From positions 1-39,456 of the IMG/VR virus record IMGVR_UViG_3300009155_000115: 39,456 nt of DNA; one strand, written 5' to 3'. Made by a program: the position numbers and the translations under genes. Below are positions 20,606-29,500 of this stretch, one piece after another (the stretch's first letter is position 1; each line of letters opens with the position of its first letter). Below the pieces are notes generated by a model. The model worked only from the letters and a program-made list of their open reading frames with translations. It ran no database searches and was not told where the DNA came from. The DNA is from a virus.

Positions 20606-20838
20606 CACGCAATGCGTTTGAATCAACGCCCCGGGAAACCTACAAGGTTTTCTTTATGGGCAATATTATGTATGTACCTCACTACCGAAACAGCAGTGTT
20701 TATGTAGGACCAGGATACCCAAGACTTAACACAAACCGCTTCAGCGAGCGCGATCTTATCGAGCTTGGCGCCATGGCCGGCAAAGCCCACCTCTGGACAA
20801 GATCAGAGCACGGCATCGTCAACGACAGAACCCCATAA
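20602..20838 (+). CDS. Hypothetical protein (78 aa)
   Basis: A 78-residue basic protein (MTRNAFESTPRETYKVFFMG...), rich in Tyr, Arg and Asn, between the exonuclease and the ERF gene; its ATG overlaps the nuclease stop. No motif or family is recognised. Location suggests a recombination accessory role but nothing in the sequence proves it. Confidence 0.5.
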   Translation: MTRNAFESTPRETYKVFFMGNIMYVPHYRNSSVYVGPGYPRLNTNRFSERDLIELGAMAGKAHLWTRSEHGIVNDRTP

Positions 20839-20846
20839 GGAAAATC

Positions 20847-21554
20847 ATGTCAGTACATAAAAAACTTATGAGCGCTCGGGTAAAACTTCAGTCTGTGAAC
20901 ATGAAGAAATCCGGCAAGAATTCCTATCAAGGTTATTCTTACTTTGAACTGGGTGACTTTATTCCCCACATTCAAACCATCTTCAACGATCTCGGCCTGT
21001 GCGGAGTCGTGTCCTTTAACACCGAGTATGCCCAGCTGTGCATTACCGATGTTGATGATGGAACTGTGATTGTGATCACATCACCCATGGCAGAGGCCGC
21101 CCTCAAAGGCGCCCAGCCTATCCAGCTCATGGGCAGCATTCAGACCTACCAACGCCGCTACCTTTGGATGGCAGCCATGGAGCTGACCGAGCATGATTCA
21201 ATTGATTCAGCGCCCCCTGTAGAGGCCGTTAAAGAGCAAACCAAGCCAGCGCCTGTGGAGCAACCAAAACCCGCTCCAAAGCCCGTTAAACAGCGCCCAG
21301 ACCCCATCCCACCACAGTATGTTGAGACAAAGCCCGGATGGACAATCCTGATTGATGCCCCCGATGACAAGTCATGGACAGAGATGTTGGTAGAGGCCAC
21401 CAATCTAAAGGTGAAAATGGCCACCGATGCTGACCAGCTCAAAGAGATGTTCCAAGTGAACAAAGCTTTGTATGGAAAGCTCAAGGAAGTAAACCCAGCT
21501 GTTTATGCAGAAGTCATGGATGGCTTTGCAAACGCTAAACGATCATTTTTTTAA
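20847..21554 (+). CDS. erf: ERF-family single-strand annealing protein
   Basis: A 235-residue recombinase. Residues about 1-120 form the ERF core: KKLMSARVKLQSVNMKKSGK, NSYQGYSYFELGDFIPHIQT, TDVDDGTVIVITSPM, then the conserved GSIQTYQRRYLWMAAMEL segment near residues 96-113. A Pro/Lys/Glu-rich linker (about 125-155) leads to a helical C-terminal domain. ERF proteins anneal complementary single strands, and in P22 support genome circularisation and recombination. Partner genes here are the PD-(D/E)XK exonuclease upstream and an SSB-like protein downstream. AAGGAA precedes ATG 20847. Confidence 0.88.
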   Translation: MSVHKKLMSARVKLQSVNMKKSGKNSYQGYSYFELGDFIPHIQTIFNDLGLCGVVSFNTEYAQLCITDVDDGTVIVITSPMAEAALKGAQPIQLMGSIQTYQRRYLWMAAMELTEHDSIDSAPPVEAVKEQTKPAPVEQPKPAPKPVKQRPDPIPPQYVETKPGWTILIDAPDDKSWTEMLVEATNLKVKMATDADQLKEMFQVNKALYGKLKEVNPAVYAEVMDGFANAKRSFF

Positions 21555-21564
21555 GGAGTAACTA

Positions 21565-21828
21565 ATGGACTATCCAAATCGCGGTACTTTGTGGGCTAAC
21601 GGCTACAAGACAACAGATGCACAACCAGACATGAAGGGCGATATCAAGCTCGAGCTGGACTTGGTTAAAGATCTACTGGAAAACGCAGAGTCAGATCACA
21701 TTGTGATTAAGCTCAGCGCATGGCTGGGTAAGGACAAAGAAGGCAAGCGCAGGGTCAGCCTGCAGTACGACAGCTACAAGAAGGATGCTCCTGTGGCCTC
21801 TAGCGCGAAGGACCCATGGGATGACTAA
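21565..21828 (+). CDS. Possible single-stranded DNA-binding protein with acidic tail
   Basis: An 87-residue protein starting MDYPNRGTLWANGYKTTDAQ and continuing PDMKGDIKLELD. This 'N.G.LWaN..K.....PD..G.i.l' pattern occurs in short phage proteins encoded next to annealing proteins. The end, ASSAKDPWDD, is acidic with an aromatic residue, like the interaction tails of SSB and T7 gp2.5. I infer single-strand binding or a related helper role for ERF. AAGGAG precedes ATG 21565. The fold is not certain. Confidence 0.55.
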   Translation: MDYPNRGTLWANGYKTTDAQPDMKGDIKLELDLVKDLLENAESDHIVIKLSAWLGKDKEGKRRVSLQYDSYKKDAPVASSAKDPWDD

Positions 21829-22057
21829 GGACGAAAAAAGATCCCACGCAGAGTGGGCAAAGATCTATTCCCAGTTAAACGATGCCCTCAAGTCATCTAT
21901 AAAGGACGAAAACAATCTTCGCGTAGTTATAGACAACCTTGAGGAAAAAGTCGGTAAGTTGGAAGAGCAGTTGACAATGTCAATTGGTGTTATCAAATAC
22001 TTGGAGTTACAAATTGCCAGATCCAATACAGTTCGAAGCAATAAAGACCGGGCTTAA
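21821..22057 (+). CDS. Small coiled-coil protein (78 aa)
   Basis: From ATG 21821 (MTKDEKRSHAEWAKIYSQLN), overlapping the upstream stop by 8 bp. Residues about 20-70 have clear heptads (VVIDNLEEKVGKLEEQLTMS) and a basic end. Probably a dimeric coiled coil; function unknown. A longer ORF start at 21785 lies inside the SSB-like gene and is rejected. Confidence 0.55.
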   Translation: MTKDEKRSHAEWAKIYSQLNDALKSSIKDENNLRVVIDNLEEKVGKLEEQLTMSIGVIKYLELQIARSNTVRSNKDRA

Positions 22058-22436
22058 ACAATCCAAGGACGGCTATATGCTGTCTTTGGCGGTTCACCCA
22101 GATGAGCTGCACAACGATCTTATGCGCGACTTTGTAGGCTCGCGCTATGTTGTTGTGATGGTGCGTCTGGGTGATGACGAACAACCGATGAATCGCGAGA
22201 ATGAGTTTCCTGGCGATCACGCGGTGAAGATGGCTGGCATTCTGTGCCGTGACCCAGAGTTTTGGGAGTGGCTACACCAAAAAGAATGGTTGATGGAGAA
22301 GGGCGAGAAGCTTTGTGCTGAGTGGCTTTCATCCTACTTAGACATAGAGTCTCGCAAAGAACTAAAGACCAACGAAGAAGCCCGCCATTTATTCAATCAA
22401 TTACGATCCAGCTTTGAGGCTTGGAGAAAAGCATGA
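22014..22436 (+). CDS. Conserved hypothetical phage protein (140 aa), TTG start
   Basis: Likely begins at TTG 22014 (read as MPDPIQFEAIKTGLKQSKDG), because GGAG lies nine bases upstream and no ATG fits; it overlaps the coiled-coil gene by 44 bp. The segment GYMLSLAVHPDELHNDLM and VVMVRLGDDEQP is a pattern found in short proteins encoded downstream of recombination genes in other phages; no function is known to me. The C-terminal half is helical and charged (EEARHLFNQLRSSFEAW). Confidence 0.6.
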   Translation: MPDPIQFEAIKTGLKQSKDGYMLSLAVHPDELHNDLMRDFVGSRYVVVMVRLGDDEQPMNRENEFPGDHAVKMAGILCRDPEFWEWLHQKEWLMEKGEKLCAEWLSSYLDIESRKELKTNEEARHLFNQLRSSFEAWRKA

Positions 22437-22705
22437 AAAAACTAATCCCTTACAGCGTTTATTTACCTGTTGAGTATCACGACAAGATCAAGGAGCTGGC
22501 CAAACAGCGCAAAGCATCATCCATGGTGCGGGACGCTATTTGCATGATCGTTGATGGTGACGATACTTTCAAGTCTGGGTATAACAAGGCGCTGAAAGAT
22601 TGTGTAAAAGAGATTGATGCCTGCAAGGAGATCGAGCACATTGCCGTTCGCGGCAAGTACTTGGCCGACTTGCTGGCCGATCAGATAAAAGGACTTGAGA
22701 GATGA
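22433..22705 (+). CDS. Ribbon-helix-helix-like protein (90 aa)
   Basis: From ATG 22433 (ATGA overlap with the previous stop; GGAG upstream). The N-terminus LIPYSVYLPVEYHDKIKELA followed by KQRKASSMVRDAICMIVDG looks like a ribbon-helix-helix: one strand, a helix, a Ser-containing turn and a second helix. The C-terminal half is helical (KALKDCVKEIDACKEIEH). Phage RHH proteins are usually transcription regulators, so this is a possible repressor or anti-repressor. The match is by pattern only. Confidence 0.5.
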   Translation: MKKLIPYSVYLPVEYHDKIKELAKQRKASSMVRDAICMIVDGDDTFKSGYNKALKDCVKEIDACKEIEHIAVRGKYLADLLADQIKGLER

Positions 22706-22920
22706 TTAAAGACCTTGGAGATCAAGTAATGATCATGGACAAATCTTTGACCTCTGCCATGATGAATACCGAATGCGAACACCCCATTATTGCCGTTATC
22801 TCATTGAGCAAGATTCTGTGCGAGCTGTTGGTTGAGCTGGGTGACGATGACGAAAAGGCCGTAGAGGCTTTCAGAGACACCTTAAAGAGCGCGCGCAACG
22901 GAAGAGTTGAGGTTCACTAA
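22702..22920 (+). CDS. Small acidic helical protein (72 aa)
   Basis: A 72-residue protein (MIKDLGDQVMIMDKSLTSAM...) with a hydrophobic helix around HPIIAVISLSKILCELLVEL followed by acidic residues. ATGA overlap with the RHH-like gene and a one-base TAATG junction with the next gene. It may be amphipathic rather than membrane-bound. Function unknown. Confidence 0.5.
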   Translation: MIKDLGDQVMIMDKSLTSAMMNTECEHPIIAVISLSKILCELLVELGDDDEKAVEAFRDTLKSARNGRVEVH

Positions 22921-23132
22921 TGGACGAACATCAAGCCAACCTAAAAGATCTGGCGTCTATGTTTATCTTGGCCGCTCTCATTATCAGTGAAAGGGATGGT
23001 GAGAACTTGGCCGAGGAAGCTCATGAGATTGCCGATCAATGGTTAGAAGCCCGAAACAATGAGCCGGCGGAAGGTCTGGCTGCCATTAAAAAAAGGAAAC
23101 GCAATGGTAGAAAATCTGAGGAGCTGGGGTAG
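22920..23132 (+). CDS. Small hypothetical protein with basic tail (70 aa)
   Basis: A 70-residue protein (MDEHQANLKDLASMFILAAL...) with one helix-rich body and a strongly basic end (KKRKRNGRK). The tail overlaps the start of the next gene at 23104 and crosses an AAAAAAAGG stretch, so its exact end depends on that homopolymer. Function unknown. Confidence 0.5.
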   Translation: MDEHQANLKDLASMFILAALIISERDGENLAEEAHEIADQWLEARNNEPAEGLAAIKKRKRNGRKSEELG

Positions 23133-23304
23133 GAGGTTCTGCGCCACTTGTGAACACCCCAAGACACTGGAAGGCGGCAAGATGATAGATCCACGGCACA
23201 ATAGGTGGAAGTGTGCAGACTGTATAAACAACCCTAGGATTCGCGATGTATCGGAACAAGAAGATGTTGGAGATGGCGAGGACGATCCCTTGCCAGCATT
23301 GTGA
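23104..23304 (+). CDS. Small zinc-finger-like protein (66 aa)
   Basis: From ATG 23104 (AAGGAAAC upstream). It contains CATC and CADC pairs 24-27 residues apart (RRFCATCEHPK... RWKCADCINNP), a layout that fits one zinc site, and an acidic C-terminus (EDVGDGEDDPLPAL). It overlaps both neighbours. Role unknown, possibly nucleic-acid binding. Confidence 0.5.
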   Translation: MVENLRSWGRRFCATCEHPKTLEGGKMIDPRHNRWKCADCINNPRIRDVSEQEDVGDGEDDPLPAL

Positions 23305-23533
23305 TAAAGATGATGGCACTGTAGTGGCCGCTCACAGCAACCAGCTGCGGGACGGCAAAGGCCGCGGACTGAAGGCTCACGACTATCGTATTGCGGCCTT
23401 ATGCTACAGGTGCCACATGGAGCTTGACCAGGGGGTTAAACTGGATAAAGCCCAGAGAGTTCAGATGTGGGAGGATGCACATCGCAAGACTCTGGGCTTA
23501 TTCTTTGAGCGCGGCCTTATTGGGCCTGTCTGA
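23246..23533 (+). CDS. HNH-like nuclease, DUF1364-type
   Basis: A 95-residue protein with PCQHC (about 15-19), VVAAHSNQLRDGKGRGLKAH (AH...K.H), and ALCYRCHMELDQG (Cys pair plus His, about 52-64). This CxxC...AH...CxxCH layout is typical of the small HNH-type proteins of the DUF1364 group that sit in phage recombination or replication modules. Likely a metal-dependent DNA endonuclease. It is the last plus-strand gene and its end overlaps the convergent giant gene by 17 bp. Start at ATG 23246 is favoured by AGGA upstream; internal ATGs are possible. Confidence 0.7.
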   Translation: MYRNKKMLEMARTIPCQHCDKDDGTVVAAHSNQLRDGKGRGLKAHDYRIAALCYRCHMELDQGVKLDKAQRVQMWEDAHRKTLGLFFERGLIGPV

Positions 23534-26500
23534 CAAGATCATTAAATATGGTCATGATTTTGATCCTGGCTTCTTTCAATTGCTTAATCTGAGCTTTGCG
23601 CTCCGGAGTTTGCTCCATCTTCTGCAAGGCAGTAATGTCTTGATTGATTGAGCTGACATCCTTCTCAAAATCTTCAGATGCAAACGACAATTTGGAGATT
23701 GGGTTCTTATTCATGTAACCCTGCACATCACCCTTGTTTTCAATCCTGCCGTTGATGTTGTTTAGATGATCCGCAAGCATCGTTACGTTGTCGTAAAACC
23801 TAGCAGATGTTGCGGCATCTGTTTTGGTTTCTCCAAAGAATCGATTGGCCAAAGGTACGCGATAGGCCGGAGTCTCTTCTCCGGAAACCTTGTTGGCAAT
23901 TAACTCACCCGTGCGCTTAAGTTCCCTACCAATTCCGCCCGCCGCTTGACCAATCAAGTAATCCAGCTGATCGCCCGTTGGACTGAGGAACCCTTTTGAA
24001 AACTCTTCTCCGCCTGTGCTGATGTAGTTTATAAAGTAAGACAGCTCTTTGCTAAACTCAGAAGCTGTTTCGCGTGTGCGCTGCCAACCAGGCTTAGGCT
24101 TGAGCGACTGGTCTTCTTTAAAGATTGGGCGTCCAAACGAGTCTTTGTTCTCAGCAAGAGCAACTGCTGGATCAAGGAATGTTGGAGCAATTGTTTGTAG
24201 GAACGTACCACCACCAAATGGATTAACAGCATCAACGATAACACTGGAAGCATCGGAGATCTTTCCAGCCATGCCGTGGTTGCTTTTCATAAGACCAAGG
24301 GATATCAACATACCCTCAGTAAGCAGGCGGCCGGTGTTTGGAATGGCGCGCAGACCCGGGGGCAGATTCCAGATGAAGTAATCGCCATTAAAGGTTGGGA
24401 TAATGAAACCTTTGTTCTTTGTGAACTGAGGTGGATCATCATCATCAAAGCCAGCTAAGAACATCCACATAGCATTAAGCGCACCCATGGCAAGGCCAGT
24501 CTTGATGATTGTCTTTCCAGCTGGGCCTGCTAACGTAATTGCATAACGAGCAGTACCTTGCAAGCTTGCATTAAAGAAAGCATACAGGCCGCGAATGTGT
24601 TTAGTTCTAGCGCCGCGCTTGTTAAAGTTTACTGTAATGTTTTTGGCAATCTCGGCAGCCTCTTCGGCAGACAAATTATTGTCTAAGTAAGCAACCTTGA
24701 ATGTGGATAGACGAACTGTATTCTCAAGCGTGTCGTTAAAGTCAGAGAAGGCATTAGCCCACCACTCAACCTTTTGACGAATGGGGCCTTGCTCCAGCTT
24801 TTCCATCGCCACCAACATGGCGTGTTCATCTTCAAATGAGAATTTTGGAACAAAACCTTTCCACTCAACATTCATCCTTTGGCGAACCATTTGATCGCGG
24901 AAGCCAGTCTTACCGCCAGTCTGACGGAACAATCTCCACAGATCTGTCCAGTCATCTGGCTTTAAGTTATCAACATCGTATGAGGTTTTAATTGGCCTCT
25001 TGGTTGTTTCTTTGCGCTCTTTGCGAATGTCTCTTGCAATACCCCTGATAGCAGGGAAGACATCCTTCAAAACCTGCTTCTGCTGTCCGGCAAGCGGCGT
25101 TGTGCTCAGGTTAACAAGAGCGCCTTGTATATCGTTAAAGATGTTGACAAGACCGAACGCTATATTGTACTGAGTATTGACCGCAGCAAACCAACGGCTA
25201 AATGTGCTGGCCGCACCAAAGAACACGCTAAGTTTTTCGGCGTCAAGTTGTTTGAGCTCGACCGCCAAACGCATGGCTTCTGGTGAATTTGGCTTAAACA
25301 ATACAAAACGATTCTGGCCATTAACTCGAACGGGGAAAACATTACGCGCATTTTGGTAAGAACGATTCACACGATACTTAACATCGCGAATAGTTTCTCC
25401 CTCGGCGCCTGTTTTCTTGGAAACAAAAGCGGTCTTTGGTTGCTCAAGTAAGTTCTCAATTAACTCAGGATCAAGGCCAAAGCTTTCCATCTCAGCGATC
25501 AGGGCGTCATTGTCTTTGATTGCATCAGGATTGATGGCCATCCAGAAGTTTGGATTTGGGTATTTGATAACCATGCCATACAAGGCCTGTCCAATACGCA
25601 TACTCTCGGCCCTGCGAATAGCCCTGTCACGCTGGAGCATGACATTCTCAAGAATGTTAACCACAGTCTTGGTGGATCCCATGGCCTCTTTACCAAACTT
25701 ACCGGCAGTAGCATAGCCACCCAGATTGCCGCCGCCAGTCTGAATAACAAAGTCTAACTCAGATTCATCGCGGCTCAATGGGACGTAGTGCGGGCTCTCA
25801 CTACGCCATCCATCAATAGTCTCTTGAGTTTCTTGGCCGGAGGTTACAAGAATTTCTTGAGTGCCTCTAACAATTTTGTCAATTTGATTGGCAAGATTTT
25901 CTAAAACTTGTTTGCGGTCTGCTGGCAAATCACGCAAATACTCTCTGGCCTTTTCGGTGTTTATTCCTGAGCCCTGATCTTGAACGGCTGGGCTCTTGTT
26001 CTTGGCATTGATGATCTCGTTGCGTTCTTCGGCATAACGATTGTGTAAGTATGTAGCAAGCTCTTTATTGGAGACATTGTCCTTACGCATCTCCTTAACA
26101 AGAGGATCAACTTCATACTTCAAGAACTCTAGTGCCTGCTCCGCCTCGCGACCAGGATTAAGAGTTTCTTTGCGATAAGCATTAAGCCTATCATCAATCT
26201 TACCGATCTGGTCGTTGATGATCTTCTGGACGTTCTTAAGATCGCGGTAGTTGTCTTGCCATGTATAGAGCCAGTCATCAAAGTTATTACTCTCCTTCAT
26301 GGCCCATGTGGCTTCAGGCATTTCTCCACCACGGAAGTTTTTACTGATGTTTTGGTATTGGCCTGTACCCAGCATTTCCTTGGTCACAAACTTACCATCA
26401 GCTTTGCTCAAACTGTTTAATGCACGGAGAACGGAGGCGTCAGATTTAAGGCCAAAGACCGACTTAATCTTTTGTCCTAACTCGCTCAACCAGTTTTTAA

Positions 26501-29500
26501 GTTTAGACAGCACACCGCCTTGAATGGCATCATAACGGGCCTCAACAATTCGAGCGCCATTAACCGCCCAGAACTCTGATGCATCAAAGTATTGGTACAA
26601 ATCGATTGATACTTTTGAGTTTATCAACAACTCTTTGGCAAGCTCAATGCTCTTTGGATCAGCGCCACGGCCACCGCGCATTTCGTTGACAAACTTCATG
26701 TGCCTTACAGCATCTTCGTAAATTTTTTCTGATCCTTTTGGAATTTCCAAACGATCATGGTTGTTATTACCAATGTGAGCATCCAACAGCGCAGCAAAGT
26801 ACAATTTTTCAGCTGGGTCTGTGGCCGCTTTATTGGCTTTTAGTAACTGAGTAAGCCACGCTTTACGAATGGCATTTTGGATCTTGGCCGGCATCATGCG
26901 TTCAAGATGGTGCAAGATCTCATGGGTAGCAGTAACGTCTGTGCCCATGTCCTTCATTAAGTTAATGATGCGAGCCATGCTGTTGTAGAAGCCGCCAGCA
27001 CCCTCCGGGCCCTTGGCCTTAACACTGATACCAAGATCATCGACCAAAGCGGGGTTCTGCTGGATAAACCACTCAGCTAAATCAACACCCTTCTCTGAAA
27101 TAAAACCTTTACGCTTTGCTTCCAATAGCTTTTGACGGATGAAGTCGGCGCCGCGAACGCGCTCTGCTGGCTTTTGTTTAAGGCGGTTTTCCTCATCCAG
27201 CTCAATAGCGGCATTAACTCGATCAAGGTATTCTTCATCGGTGAGCTTGCCCTCGTTTCGCTGATTGGTGAGAGTCTTGATCTTGCGCTTCAAAGATGGC
27301 GAACGCTCTTTTTCGTTCTCATCAATGCTGTCAGCAATGTCATTAACAAGCTTGACCAAATCATCTTCAAGGCTCATGTTAATTGGTTCGCTTATGTAAC
27401 CAAACTTTTGAGCATTTTTAATAGATTCAGCATCCATTGATAGGGGAATGTTTTTAAGACCGGCATCACGCAGATATGCATAACGATGCCTACCATCGCC
27501 AAAAACAATTGCACCATCTTTATTAACAGAGACGTTTGGCGCCTCTATAGATTTTGCAGTTTTAATGAAATTAGCAAACGTTTTGTAACGATCACCTATT
27601 CCACCCTCCCCGCCTTCACCAATGTATTGCCACTTTGTATTTGCAAATGCATTGTCAAAAGCGTCTGTATTTACATTAACAATTTTGTTTTCTTTCTCAA
27701 GCCTGTGTTTTGTTACAGGAATTGAGCGTCCATCAATTTGAATAATGTTTGGACTTTCAAGGCTCATGAATTGGCCGGGCTCTTCTTCTTTGGCCACCAG
27801 TGTGCGCTCTTCAGTCTTGGGAGCTGCACGTTGCTTCTCTATCTTGGTAGTCTTGGTAACTGGCGTGACGCGCTGGCGAATGATGTCTTCGCTGTAAGTC
27901 GCTTTGCCATTCACAAAGTCCATTACGTTCGAGCCATTCTCAGGAACGATGAAGATCTTTGCACCATCCATTTGATCCAGATGGTTTGTGATCAGGTTGC
28001 GGAATGTTTCTTTATTAACATTGATACAACCAAATGAGTAGCGGGAATCCTCTGCTCCAGGCTTATCTAAGGCGGCCAAACGCTGTTTAGCATCCTTCTC
28101 ATTGGTCCAGACAGAGTGCATGACCAGCTGGGAGTATGGGCCGTTTCTGCCCATGTAGGACTTGTCGAGAACAAAGACTTTGCCAAAATCATAGTCCCCA
28201 TACATATATTCTTCTGAGGCACTACGCTTGGCATCCCTCATGCCAAGATCAAACAGGCCAGCGGGCGTGATCCTGTTGGCTACGATGTTGTTATCGCCCT
28301 TCATGAAGTCACCAATACCGGCACCAAAAAGAGTTTTACTCTGCAGTAACAACGATCCATCAGGCTGGAAGATGTAAGTGTTGGCGCTTTGCTTATCGGC
28401 AACGATGAAGAGTTTGTTCTTCTCTTTGAGCTCAGCCTCCAAAGTAGGATAGATCACGCCGTATGCGCGCTTGGCCGCATCAGACATTGACTGAGCTTCT
28501 TTGGGTAGATCCTTGACTACTTCGCTTGTACGGATGTCGTACTGAGGAACGGCAATTGTGTAGGGCTGACTGACAAACTGTGGGTTAAACACAATTGCTA
28601 CAGACAGCAAACCATTGGCCATCTGACGAATGATCGCGCGGATCTTGCCGCTAACAGCTTTGGCGCCTTGAGTTACATAGGCAATGACGTCCTTACGCAG
28701 GGCTTCAAAGAATTCATCAGAGCCGTTCTTGGCGCCGTACTCTTTCTCAAGGGTATTGATCTGTGCGTCAGAGAGCTTACTGCTTTGATCAGTGATCAGG
28801 GTGCGCTGCTCTTCATCACCAATCTCTGTGAACTGGCCTTCAAATGTATAAGGTTCGTTCTCAAGTTGGCCTGCAATCTGCGGCTCTTCGGCTGGCAACA
28901 CTTCATCCGCCACCTCTTGAGCTGGCCTGTTTTGCTCTTGTTTGAATGCTTTATCAAACTGAGCAATAGCTAGATCGTATTTTTTGCGAGCAATTAAAAA
29001 TTCATCATCATCAATTTCTTGCGCTCTATAGGCTTCTTGGGCTTTGCTAAATTCTTTTGTTGCCTCACGGGATTCATCTAAAGCTTTTGTGTACTCCAAA
29101 GACAAAGGAGCTTCTGCTTTTGGTGTAGTAACTTTTTTCTTTTGCGCTTTCTTTGGTTTCTCTGGTTCGGCCATTTCTTTGGTTTGGGCGCGTACAACTT
29201 TCTCAACCCAATTATCAAACGCTGGAGTGCCACGCTCACCTTTAAACTCTACACCCAAGGCCGACCGGTAACCAGTCTCGCTGGCTCCAGGGCCCTGCAT
29301 CTCAACACTCCACTCACCCTTCCTTTTTAACCAGCGATTAACGTTGACATTAATTTCGCCGTAGCCAAAGTCAAAGCTGAAGTCATAAGGAATTGGTTCT
29401 TTGCTAATGGAATCAATGTCTTTAGACCCATCTTGGGCGCCAGTCTTTGGATCAATGGTTGTGACGCTGTCTTCACTAACAGTAATTGCAATCGATGGAT

